Assembly: GCA_016758965.1 (NCBI GenBank)
Contig: JAEPRB010000068.1
Coordinates: 1-64,000 of the forward strand
From: Circinella minor
Taxonomy: Eukaryota; Mucoromycota; Mucoromycetes; Mucorales; Lichtheimiaceae
Direction: 5' to 3'
DNA length: 64,000 nt
Positions 1-9,790 of the stretch are shown here, in pieces. Each line of letters starts with the position of its first letter. Within the stretch, counting starts at the first letter, position 1. The notes beneath the pieces were generated by a model. The model was not told where the DNA came from, searched no databases, and was given only the letters and a program-made list of their open reading frames with translations. A program made the translations under genes and the position numbers.

Positions 1-46
1 GTACATATGGATGATATTTATCCGATTATTATAACTCAGATCAAGA

Positions 47-113
47 ATTCGATATAACGATAATTCGATATAACGATACACTTTTGGTCTGACGGGGTGT
101 ATCGTTATATCGA
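47..113. repeat. Transposon-end-like repeat and hairpin at left window edge
   Basis: A 16-bp unit (attcgatataacgata) occurs twice in tandem at 47-62 and 63-78. The second copy overlaps the left arm of a perfect 17-bp inverted repeat, arms 65-81 and 97-113, with a 15-base loop. AT-rich arms of the form cgatataacgatac resemble termini of Tc1/mariner-pogo elements in general; that identity is inference. The element itself, if any, would lie mostly outside the window. Confidence 0.4.
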
Positions 114-239
114 GCGGTGACGGTATAAGTGTCTATGAGCAAGTAGTTAATTTTTTTTATATGTAGATATGCAAGAAAAATAAAGGGTTAGTGTGTGATA
201 TTTATAAACGTCTAGCTATAATGTTATTAATAAGAGAAT

Positions 240-440
240 AAAGAAAAAAAGGTTTGCAAAGTGAATTTGTATATATAAAAAAGAAAATAATAAGAAGAAT
301 GTGCAATAATAATAATAATAATAAAAAGCAAAGGAAATAAGAAGGAGTGTGCAACAATAATGATAAAAAAAGCAAAGAAAAGCAAAGCAAAAAAAAAAAA
401 TAAAAATAAAAAGAAGCAATATTTATAAAGAAGTTGTGCA
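240..440. repeat. AT-rich short-period repeat (copy 1)
   Basis: Short phrases such as gtgcaataataat and aaaagcaaag recur several times at irregular spacing. The same segment reappears at 6440-6680, upstream of repeat module C. The overlapping Phe/Leu/Tyr-rich frames here are translations of this simple sequence, not genes. Confidence 0.7.
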
Positions 441-689
441 ATACGTAAAGAAGTTATATTGTGCAAACTACAAGATGAATTATTATTATTATTAGTGTAC
501 TTGGTGTGCTAATGATATACTATGATATAATTATAATGATATAATAATACAAATGGCATTACTTTATTCGAGCCATTCGGCTCGAAAATATACGCAAGTA
601 GTGGCTCTATTATTGCGAGTATTTTTCCATGTGTTGAAGCGATCCTATTACATGATAAAACAAAGTTAGAATTTCGTATTATATTAAAC

Positions 690-982
690 AATCCTTTTCA
701 TAATCATTTACTTCGTGAACATTATTGCCGCAAGTTTTGCAAAAAATGATGTTTGAGCGATTCTTTTTAAATTTGAAGTTTTCATAGCAAATGGGACAGT
801 CAGAGGTATGCAAAAGACGTTGTTGGATTCTGAATAAATATAATAAGTAATAAAGATTTATGATTAAAACAAAGTATGAGTTAATAAGTATATGATTTAG
901 TTGATACATACGAATTATCTTGTGTTGTATCTTTTTCATAGAGTTCTTTTTCAAGTGCAAGTTGTATTTGTTGATGAGTCTA
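690..982 (-). pseudogene. Fragment of a RING/zinc-finger protein (SWIM-RING type)
   Basis: The minus strand encodes a cysteine motif, CPICYENF followed about 18 residues later by FCKTCGNNVHE, matching the first half of a RING-like finger. It follows a good acceptor near 826. An upstream exon (about 982-912) reads THQQIQLALEKELYEKD and ends at a GTATGT donor. In the family (SWIM/RING E3-like proteins) the segment after CGNN-H normally continues with a second cysteine/histidine half; here it degenerates into EVNDYEKDC and a stop. It is therefore probably a truncated relic. Only the first half of the zinc-binding set is visible. Function cannot be assigned beyond the domain. Confidence 0.45.
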
Positions 983-1330
983 AAGGTCGTATAAAAAAAA
1001 AGAGGTTTAGTACGTACACGCAATGTATAAAATGATATATTTAAAAAAGACCGTGCTTTTTTTTTTCATTATTTACAATGATATGTGAGTCAGGCGACCA
1101 ATGAGCAAAGATTTCAAGCAAATACTATAAAGTAGATACTGGATTAATTATTTCGAATCAAACAATATTGACGTGATAAAGAAGATATACATACATCCTG
1201 TGGCAAACCTAAGGATTAATAAGCTCGAAATCTTGCGTTGACACGAAATACTTTTAATAAAATTAATAATATATGGTTGTAATGTAACCCACGGAAAATA
1301 TGGAACACTTCCTATTCAAATTTTATAGAC

Positions 1331-1931
1331 CTAATAATTTATAAATATCAGAAAAAAAATTAACAACAAACAAACAAGTTTAACCTGATCCTCCGTTTCA
1401 TAATATAAAATATATCTTACATTGTTTTTACTGCCAAGAACTGTAATTATATAAAAATATTGATCAATGATGAGTTAATATACTAAACTTTGTTAAAGGA
1501 ATCATAAAAAATAAATTTACCACCGAATTGCTGTTCGAAGTCAATTAGGATGGTTCGTTGTACAACAACCATCCTTTCTATTGACATTCGGAATAACCTT
1601 CCTTGTAAACTCTGTCAAAAGAAAAAGAAAAAGTTACTTAATAATTAGTACGTACATTGAATTCAAAGTTTTTTTTTTATTTCATTGTCTTTTGTTGCAT
1701 GATCTTTACCTCCAACTCTGGAGGGAACACCTCCAACTCCTCGTCAACAATACTTTCCTCCTTGGAGGAACTTGCCTCGCCTTCTAACTTCACCTTTGTA
1801 GGAACAAAGGTACGCGTTTTTTTAGCGTCCTTTGTCCCTACCACCTTTTCTTCATCATCATCATCTTCGTCGAATCTTCTCTTAATAGTAATAGTTTTTT
1901 TACCCTTCTCGGGCTTGTTTGTTGTTGACAT
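1331..1931 (-). CDS. Lys/Glu-rich three-exon gene, module copy A
   Basis: Not a family I recognise. Exons by splice reading: 1931-1710, 1611-1521, 1440-1331; total 423 nt, 140 codons. It starts with MSTTNKPEKGKK, then a basic patch (IKRRF) and an acidic run (DEDDDDEE), then a Lys/Ser/Glu-rich stretch ending LEVFPPELE. Exon 2 (91 nt) encodes SLQGRLFRMSIERM and exon 3 encodes VLGSKNNVRYILYYETEDQ. Exon 2 has the same length and matching splice sites in copies B (4075-3985) and C (7216-7126), where it reads KLQGRLQKITAEK and NVQGRLQKITAER. Conserved phase and mostly conservative substitutions argue it is or was protein-coding. The basic/acidic composition suggests a nuclear protein, but that is inference. 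Only copy A has a Met in the first exon; in B and C the frame runs on upstream, so this may be a C-terminal part. Confidence 0.5.
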
Positions 1932-2182
1932 TGTTAAAATGTAAAAAGCTTTGTCATAACAGGATGACCCCTGAACAGAATATATTCAAGTCTCCCATAA
2001 CTTGATACGGTGGGGTGTCGTTTACTTTGCACACGTTATCAGTGGAAGAGTCCGCAAGCACTTCAAAAAAAAAAACGGAAGGCCTTTGATACAAAACATT
2101 AATAACACAAAGTTGAACTTTTAAAAATAGAATAATTTGCTAATAATATTTACCCACCAGAATGAACCCAAAAGTCGAAACT

Positions 2183-3070
2183 TCATTTACGTGTCAGTAT
2201 ATTTCTGTAATAGAAGCAGATACAAAACGGTTTTTTTTTTTGAATAGGTAAAGTATCCCCATGCCGCAAAAGAAATTCTCCCGAGTATTTCAATGGTTGT
2301 TCACCAGAAGCAGACAAACAACGTATGTCCGCAAAGACTTCGGTAGTGTTGTAGTCAACCAAAACGTATGACACCTCTCCTCAAAGAATTATGCTCTGCC
2401 ATAATTCTCTTCCGAAACTTCGACGACACAATGTATGAACCTGGTTCATCCGAAAACTTCATTACTACTCTCCTGGTTTTTCCAGGAAAAGTCCCTGTGC
2501 ACACCCACATATCTTGAAGATTTTAAGACATTTTTAACTTGGTTCGTTCAATTCTTGCGTGCTCAATTTACACTCATTAGTTTTTCCATATTCAGCACAT
2601 TCCATTTTTGCTTCATCATAAACAAAGCGAAGATCAACTCGAGTCCCATGTAACTTTCTTTTTCCGAGAGAGCGGTTTGCGTTGCTGTTATCACTCGTCG
2701 CTTGAATTTCCTTCTCACCACTGGAATTTATATGTAAGTCAATTAGTAAACAAGAGTAGTATTGTATTAACAGAAGAAACAAGTATCTACCTATTGACAC
2801 TTTTAATGGTATCTTCGTAGGCGTACTGAATGGACGACCATACACGAAAAAGAACATCGAATTCTGTTACGCCAATTCTTGAGAAAAAGCCCTATTTGTA
2901 GTTGGTCAACAAGTTCATTATCGACTGTCGAAGCCAAGTGACACTGTAGGATTCTTTTGCTGTGTATGGAAAGTGCCTTGTTATATGTGTCATCAAATCT
3001 TCGTACGTCAGCTACAATAAAAATTAGCACATTAAAAAGCTCAATAATAAGCAAATGGTAGAAGAGCACT
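2183..3070 (-). pseudogene. Decayed member of a multicopy fungal family (KR..DG/E-x-K-like)
   Basis: Minus-strand exons can be followed: RRFDDTYNKALSIHSKR from about 3012, a frame slip near 2880 to reach VTEFDVLFRVWSSIQYAYED, then a second exon at about 2720 with GKRKLHGTRVDLRFVYDEAK followed by MECAEYGK. Further fragments continue to about 2200 (SYVLVDYNTTEVFADIR). The layout, a Lys-Arg patch, a short D-containing strand, then an E-x-x-K strand, parallels the intact gene at 39885-41917 (KRGRSMDGIL then CIEID). Frameshifts and stops between recognisable blocks show it is broken. Assignment to the same superfamily is inference from motif order only. Confidence 0.4.
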
Positions 3071-3851
3071 TAGCAACGTATTAACCAAAATAAAAGAAAT
3101 TTATACCTTCCCGTCAAGTGATCTAATATACAAAATACCTCTCCATCCTCCTCAGTGATTAAAGGCGGCAATTAATGACTTTTAATTGCTAGAGGTCCTT
3201 AGGCTTGTAAGTCGTTTCTCAACATCTATACTAGTTTACGTGCAAAACAAAGGTATCTCCTACAATGCAGTTTTAATTAGTTTCTTATTTATTTATTTTG
3301 CAATGTATCATATATAGTATATAAGTAGGTTATAGCTGCTTACTGTGCGTAATCAAGTTGTCTACAACAATCCAAGATGGTTTCTCCCATGAGTACCCAA
3401 GATGATTACCCAAGATAGCAAGATCCACTTTATCTTTCATTTTGGAATGTGCATGTAACACCTGTTGCAAAAGTTCGAAGATGCATTCAACGTATTAGAC
3501 GTTTGAGTAAACGTTTTCACTGCTTACCATCACGCTAATATCGGTTATCTTGATTCCTATATATATATATATATGTTTTAAAAATTCCAGCTTAAATATT
3601 TTAAGTCAATTGATATTCAATAAAGAAGATATATCCATACATCTTTTGATAGATCGAAAGATTGACAACCTGGTGAACTTTCATTCGCGTGAAAAATTCT
3701 AAGTAGAACTAGCAAAATATGTTTGCAATGGACGCCATGAGATATATGATCTTTGCAAGAACATTTTAATTGTTTGCCAATTTGTATTTTATAAACCTAA
3801 TAAATTATAAATATTATAGATTAAATAAGCAACAAACAAAGAAGTTTAACC

Positions 3852-4376
3852 AGATCCTCCGTTTCATAATATAAAATATATCTTACATTGTTTTTACTGC
3901 CAAGAACTGTAATTATATAAAAATATTGATTAATGATGAGTTAATATACTAAACTTTGTTAAAGGAATCATAAAATATAAATACCTTCAAAATGTTGTTC
4001 GTTATTATTTATTATTGTTCTGTGCACTACTAATAATTTTTCAGCTGTTATTTTCTGCAATCTCCCTTGTAACTTCTGTCAAAAGAAAAAGAAAAAGTTA
4101 CTTAATAATTAGTACATGGAATTCAAAGTGTTTTTTTTTATTCCATTGTCTTTTGTTGTATGCTCTTTACCTGCAATCCTGGAGGGAACACCTCCAACTC
4201 CCCGTCATAACATTTTTCCTCCTTGGAGGAACCGGCCTCCCCTTCGAACTTCACCTTTGTAGGAACAAAGGTACGCGGTTTTTTGGCGTCCTTTGTCCCT
4301 ACCACCTTTTCTTCTTCATCATCTTCTTCCTCGAATCTCCTCTTCAAAATAAGGATTTTTTTACCCTTGTTGTTGC
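3852..4376 (-). pseudogene. Lys/Glu-rich gene, module copy B
   Basis: Counterpart of the three-exon gene at 1331-1931. The Lys/Glu-rich exon covers about 4376-4171 (KGKKILILKRRF, acidic run, KVVGTKDAKK, ending ELEVFPPGLQ), followed by the 91-nt exon 4075-3985 and a terminal exon from 3906 (VLGSKNNVRYILYYE). The start codon of copy A is absent. Upstream in frame there are stops (a TAG and a TGA within about 60 nt), so the upstream connection is broken or uses an unseen splice. The donor, acceptors and 91-nt exon length are kept, so the break is recent or only 5'. Confidence 0.45.
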
Positions 4377-4879
4377 GGTTCTCCCATCACGGATTACAGA
4401 CCGGATCCTAGCTTCCACGACACGGATTCCAATTCACGTTTTCTATACCGTGAAAAAGCCTTTTGAAAGATTTGAAATAATTATCTGGTTAAAAGAAAAG
4501 AAATGAAAAGATGATTTTTATTATTACTATTATGCAACTCTTTTATAATCGCGGTTTCATTTTTCATTAACCATTTAAAAAAATAAACTTACTTTTCAAA
4601 GAAGTTGACCGTAGATGCTTCTTGAATGGGTATTCCTTTTTCTTTAACTGTAGTAAAAAATGTTTGCAAACATTTAGTAATTCAAAGAATCAATTGTAAA
4701 AAGATGATTGATATTTAACATTGTTGTTATTAAAGGTTTGAGAAATCACCTCAAAAATCGCGGGACAAAAATAAGTGAAACAACACACTTCGTTCGAAAA
4801 CTATCCAAACACGTTGCCAAAAGTAAGTTGTTCCCAAGCGCAAATAACTGAGGTTATTCAACACTTAGTTGGCCATTAA

Positions 4880-5623
4880 CTAAAGGTGACAATGGAAAAC
4901 GATATTATTATCTGGCGGCAATTCCGGTCTGGAAGATCGCACGGTTTCAATGATAAAATGTATCAAATTTGGAAAGCTACTAATAGTTTCCAGCAGCGGA
5001 ATATCATTATTATCGCTTGGAGTTCCCAATTTTGTTACAGCCATATGAAAATATTCCATGTCGATTAAAAAGATCTCATAATCAACTAGACTGTATGAAA
5101 TGATATCTGTTATAATAATACATACATACATGTCAGATAGTGATTCCCATTCAGCATATAACAGTTATTATTTTCATTTTCATTTTGATGATTGTATTAT
5201 TATATTCACTTACGAATTTCCTGAATGTGATCACAACCAGATCCATTTAATATTACCATTGTTTGATGAAATGGCATGGGAGAGATAGCAGTGGATAGGG
5301 TGAGATTAATATGACACAGATGGTTTCCCATATATCGAGGTATAACTGGGTGTGTGAGATTTAACCACCTGTTAGTTTTGATTCTACGGTATCCACAATA
5401 TTTTTGTTTAAACTGCCGGAGAACTGTAAACTTGTCACTGTATTTTATGTATATGATTGTACATCAACGCAGAATGAAATAAAGCTCCATTAGTGCCAGA
5501 TAGCTAGCCATTATTATTATCAACTCTGGTGGTAGTGTATTCAACGTGTCGTATAATGCTACAAGTCCATTACGTATGACTATATATTCAACCACAAGAT
5601 TCTTGATCAATATGTATCTATTT
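4880..5623 (-). pseudogene. F-box-like gene, copy B, interrupted by one in-frame TGA
   Basis: A long minus-strand frame runs from about 5623 to 5214. It contains LNTLPPELIIIMASYLALM, matching the start of an F-box helix bundle (LPPEL..I..YL....L). One TGA at 5466-5464 interrupts it; the same frame then stays open for about 80 more codons (KYSDKFTVLRQFKQKY, RWLNLTHPVIPRYMGN, GSGCDHIQEI) to a GTAAGT donor at 5213. The next exon, from 5106 after an ACAG acceptor, keeps phase (IISYSLVDYEIFLIDMEYF ... IETVRSSRPELPP) and stops at 4880. F-box proteins recruit substrates to SCF ubiquitin ligases, but no substrate-binding repeat is recognised here. A suppressed or edited TGA is possible; a pseudogene is simpler. 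It has an exact twin at 8016-8759. Confidence 0.45.
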
Positions 5624-5869
5624 CAAATACTGAGAAATATAAAAGTTCAGTTGTGGATTTAAAAGGGTATAGAGAAAGAAGAATTATAATACAAATAGGA
5701 ATAAAAGTGTGATTGTTTGACAAGATACGTAGATGTTTTGAAGAAAAACAAAGAGGAGAAATAGAATCATGATGGTCCTTTGAAGACTACTGGCAAAACG
5801 TCATTCCTGGTATCAAATACAATTATCTTGTGGTTAATAATATAGATACGCTGGAGTTACTACAGACAG

Positions 5870-6234
5870 TCAATGCGATCGAGACGAGAGAAGGAAAAAA
5901 AATATATGACGGGGATTGTTGCATGTAGCTTTATACGTTTTGCGTAGCTGAAAACCCAGACGTCGACGATGACCCTGTGCATTGCTTTTTTGGTGTTGTT
6001 TTGGATGACACGAATTTAAAGGATGACGATGACGATAAAATAGAATAAGGAATTGGTATGTTGTTTGATTGACAAAGTGTGAGGGTTGGGATGCTGCTGC
6101 TGGTAATTTGGGAAACATCCTTCAACATGATTTTTTTGACTTGCAAAAATACTTGTGATAAGGGAATAACCCTGGTACTGAATGCCCTTATGTCTGTTAA
6201 AACGCGGTATCGTGGAAAGCAACTTACTCTTCAC
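5870..6234 (-). other. Ser-rich decaying frames, module B
   Basis: Overlapping minus-strand frames contain TSSSIPTLTLCQSNN and PYSILSSSSSFKFVSSKTT. They correspond, with frameshifts, to the single open frame at 9026-9247 in module C (AAASQSLELSNQLY, SSSKTTTFKTTTINQH). This suggests a small Ser/Thr-rich coding segment of the module that has broken in B. No function is recognised. Confidence 0.3.
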
Positions 6235-6439
6235 ACGCTACCACAGGGAGAGTCCATCACTAATATAAAAACAGTAAGTCCTTGATAGAAAGAATTAGCA
6301 CAACATTGAACTTTAAAAACACAATAATTTGCTCATAATATTTACCCATCTAAATAAAATCAAATGTAGAATTTAATCCTACTTGTCCGTATACTTCTTC
6401 AATAAAAGCACAAACATATCGTAAAATGTTTCTAATTAG

Positions 6440-6680
6440 AACATTTTAAAGAAAAAAATGCTTGCAAAGTGTATCGGTATATATATAAGAAAATAAGAAG
6501 AGTGTGCAATAATCATAATAATAAAAGCAAAGAAAATAATAAGAAGAATGTGCAATAATAATAATAATAAAAAGCAAAGAAAATAAGAAGGAGTGTGCAA
6601 TAATAATAATAATAAAAGAAAGCAAAGCAAAGAGAAAATAGAAAGAAGCAATAATGATAAAGAAGTTGTGCAATAAATAA
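6440..6680. repeat. AT-rich short-period repeat (copy 2)
   Basis: Second copy of the segment at 240-440: the same ttgcaaagtg lead-in, then repeated gtgcaataataataat and aaagcaaagaaaataa phrases. It lies between modules B and C, whereas no such segment lies between A and B. Confidence 0.7.
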
Positions 6681-6989
6681 AGAAATCATAATATATTTCA
6701 AGCAATACCTATAAAATAGCTAATAGATTAATTATTTCGAATCATCAAAGAATATTTACGTAATAAAGAAGATATACATACATTCTGTGGCAAGTATAAT
6801 GATTGATAAGCTAGTGAAGTTGAATTGACATGAAATACTTTAAATAAAATTAATAATATATGTTTGCAATGAACGCCATGAAATATATGATCTTTGCAAG
6901 AACATTTTAATTGAGAGCTAATCTGAACTTTATATATCTAATAAATTATAAATATTATTGATTAAATAAGCAACAAACAAACAAGTTTA

Positions 6990-7511
6990 TTCTGATCCTC
7001 CGTTTCATAATATAAAATATATCTTACATTTTTTTTACTGCCAAGAACTGTAATTATATAAAAATATTGATCAATGATGAGTTAATATACTAAACTTTGT
7101 TAAAGGAATCCTAAAATATAAATACCTTCGAAATGTTGTTCGTTTTTATTTATTATTGTTCTATGCACTACTAATAATCTTTCAGCTGTTATTTTCTGCA
7201 ATCTGCCTTGTACATTCTGTCAAAAGAAAAAGAAAAAGTTACTTAATAATTAGTACATTGAATTCAAAGTTTTTTTTTATTCCATTGTATTTTGTTGCAT
7301 GATCTTTACCTGCAACTCTGGAGGGAACACCTCCAACTCCTCGTTAACAATACTTTCCTCCTTGGAGGAACCGGCCTCCCCTTCGAACTTCACCTTTGTA
7401 GGAACAAAGGTACGCGTTTTTTTGACGTCCTTTGTCCCTACCACCTTTTCTTCTTCATCATCTTCCTCGAATCTCCTCTTCAAAATAAGGATTTTTTTAC
7501 CCTTGTTGTTG
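6990..7511 (-). pseudogene. Lys/Glu-rich gene, module copy C
   Basis: Third copy of the gene at 1331-1931. The Lys/Glu-rich exon starts from about 7511 (NRNNKGKKILILKRRF, acidic run, KVVGTKDVKK) and ends at a GTAAAG donor near 7309. The 91-nt exon is 7216-7126 (NVQGRLQKITAER, LLVVHRTII), and the terminal exon (VLGSKKNVRYILYYE) follows. One of the two upstream stops of copy B is a CAG here, but a TGA remains, so a functional 5' part is not evident. Confidence 0.45.
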
Positions 7512-8015
7512 CGGTTCTCCCATCACGGAGTACAGACCGGATCCTGGCTTCCACGACACGGATTCCAATTCACGTTTTCTATACCGTGAAAAAGCCTTTT
7601 GAAAGATTTGAAATAATTATCTGGTTAAAAGAAAAGAAAAGAAAAGATGATTTTTATTATTACTATTATGCAACTCTTTTATAATCGCGGTTTCATTTTT
7701 CATTAACCATTTAAAAAAATAAACTTACTTTTCAAAGAAGTTGACCGTGGATGCTTCTTGAATGGGTATTCCTTTTTCTTTAACTGTCGTAAAAAATGTT
7801 TGCAAACATTTAGTAATTCAAAGAATCAATTGTAAAAAGATGATTGATATTTAACATTGTTGTTATTAAAGGTTTGAGAAATCACCTCAAAAATCGCGGG
7901 ACAAAGATAAGTGAAACAACACACTTCGTTCGAAAACTATCCAAACACGTTGCCAAAAGTAAGCTGTTCCCAAGCGCAAATAACTGAGGTTATTCAACAC
8001 TTAGTTGGCCATTAA

Positions 8016-8759
8016 CTAAAGGTGACAATGGAAAACGATATTATTATCTGGCGGCAATTCCGGTCTGGAAGATCGCACGGTTTCAATGATAAAATGTATC
8101 AAATTTGGAAAGCTACTAATAGTTTCCAGCAGCGGAATATCATTATTATCGCTTGGAGTTCCCAATTTTGTTACAGCCATATGAAAATATTCCATGTCGA
8201 TTAAAAAGATCTCATAATCAACTAGACTGTATGAAATGATATCTGTTATAATAATACATACATACATGTCAGATAGTGATTCCCATTCAGCATATAACAG
8301 TTATTATTTTCATTTTCATTTTGATGATTGTATTATTATATTCACTTACGAATTTCCTGAATGTGATCACAACCAGATCCATTTAATATTACCATTGTTT
8401 GATGAAATGGCATGGGAGAGATAGCAGTGGATAGGGTGAGATTAATATGACACAGATGGTTTCCCATATATCGAGGTATAACTGGGTGTGTGAGATTTAA
8501 CCACCTGTTAGTTTTGATTCTACGGTATCCACAATATTTTTGTTTAAACTGCCGGAGAACTGTAAACTTGTCACTGTATTTTATGTATATGATTGTACAT
8601 CAACGCAGAATGAAATAAAGCTCCATTAGTGCCAGATAGCTAGCCATTATTATTATCAACTCTGGTGGTAGTGTATTCAACGTGTCGTATAATGCTACAA
8701 GTCCATTACGTATGACTATATATTCAACCACAAGATTCTTGATCAATATGTATCTATTT
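8016..8759 (-). pseudogene. F-box-like gene, copy C, same in-frame TGA
   Basis: Exact-looking twin of 4880-5623, offset 3136. It has the same F-box-like block (LPPELIIIMASYLALM), the same TGA (8602-8600), the same GTAAGT donor and the same second exon ending at 8016. Sharing of the stop means it arose before the last duplication or conversion. I recognise no other domain. Confidence 0.45.
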
Positions 8760-9025
8760 CAAATACTGAGAAATATAAAAGTTCAGTTGTGGATTTAAAA
8801 GGGTATAGAGAAAGAAGAATTATAATACAAATAGGAATAAAAGTGTGATTGTTTGACAAGATACGTAGATGTTTTGAAGAAAAACAAAGAGGAGAAATAG
8901 AATCATGATGGTCCTTTGAAGACTACTGGCAAAACGTCATTCCTCGTATCAAATCCAGTGCTCGATGTGATTGTCAAGAGAACAAGTAAAAGAAATATAT
9001 GACCAAACTTGTTCTATGCTACTCT

Positions 9026-9247
9026 TTATAACTTGTGCGGAACTGAAGATTCAAAAGTCAATAATGTGCCTGTGTGTTGGTTTATTGTTGTTGTTTTGAA
9101 TGTTGTTGTTTTGGATGATGACGAGTCGAATGATGATGATGATCTAGATGATATCAATGACGATGAAATTGAATAAGGATTGCTATATAGTTGATTGGAC
9201 AGCTCTAATGATTGGGATGCTGCTGCTGATAATAATATGGAAAACAA
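9026..9247 (-). CDS. Small Ser/Thr-rich hypothetical protein, module C
   Basis: An open frame of 73 codons starting MFSILLSAAASQSLELS, then a Ser-rich run, SSSKTTTFKTTTINQH and a short tail TFESSVPHKL. A related but frameshifted stretch lies in module B (5870-6234), which suggests past selection on the frame. The initial hydrophobic residues could be a weak signal sequence. It may equally be one exon of a larger module gene; no function is recognised. Confidence 0.3.
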   Translation of the reverse strand: MFSILLSAAASQSLELSNQLYSNPYSISSSLISSRSSSSFDSSSSKTTTFKTTTINQHTGTLLTFESSVPHKL

Positions 9248-9410
9248 CGACTTATTCTGTATACGTTATCACCAGGAAAGTTCATAACCAATACAGAATC
9301 GGAAAGCCCTTGAAATATGAATTAGCATAACATTGAACTTTTAAAAAGGTAATTGTTTGCTGACAACTTTTACTCCTCAAAATAAAGAGATGTTCCTTTC
9401 ATCAGTCATG

Positions 9411-9790
9411 TTATTCATTCAAAGGAAATAGAATCAAAGATTTTGTTTCTCCAGTACTAATGGTAAGCACCGATTCTTTTTTATTACGTGTCAAAAACTC
9501 TTCATCCCCTTCTTCCAAGATTTCTGTTACTGCCTTACGGACGCAAGAATTGATTCCAAGTTGGTAAAAAGATAAATTCCAATCTTGATGGTATTCGACG
9601 TTAAAAAAAGATCAGTTCTCATTATTGTTTATAATGCTGTTTTTGTTGTGGTTAGTGTAAACGATTAATAGAAGTTGAAACGCGTTCAACTGTTCCTGAG
9701 ATAGCTTAAAGAGTCATTTAACTCAGCCTGTGTAAACGTCATCTCATATATCAAAACAAGTATATCCTCAAAAGGCAACTTAATTTTTTC
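9411..9790 (-). other. Unrecognised coding-like segment upstream of module C
   Basis: The minus strand reads NVEYHQDWNLSFYQLGINS, CVRKAVTEILEEGDEEFL and STGETKSLILFPLNE, then TAA at 9411-9413, about 61 codons without a Met start. Just upstream are further open pieces (LPFEDILVLIYEMTFTQAE; KLSQEQLNAFQLLLIVYTN) in other phases. Residue composition looks like real protein rather than AT noise, so this is probably a set of exons or relics. I cannot name the family. Confidence 0.3.

Larger units (their letters stand above)
3720..6400. repeat. Tandem module copy B
   Basis: Direct repeat of module C (about 6850-9400, offset 3136-3140) and partly of module A. From the 3' exons (3852) to 4830 it differs from C by scattered substitutions and a 3-base indel. 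From about 4830 to 5803 I see no differences from 7966-8939. Beyond 5806 similarity falls sharply but persists (Ser-rich frames near 5931-6146 versus 9026-9247). Confidence 0.85.
6850..9400. repeat. Tandem module copy C
   Basis: Direct repeat of module B. Best-conserved part 7966-8939 appears identical to 4830-5803. The 3' exon part (6990-7966) differs by scattered substitutions. Its distal part (8942-9400) is diverged but alignable. Confidence 0.85.

Noticed and set aside
202..466. Phe/Tyr/Leu-rich frames as membrane proteins
   Set aside because: They are translations of simple AT repeats; the same occurs at 6436-6705, 17044-17593 and 34008-34383.
1547..1575. Perfect-looking nested palindrome (aggatggtt ... 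aaccatcct)
   Set aside because: It lies inside the conserved 91-nt exon of the Lys/Glu-rich gene and is absent from copies B and C, so coincidence within coding sequence is likely.
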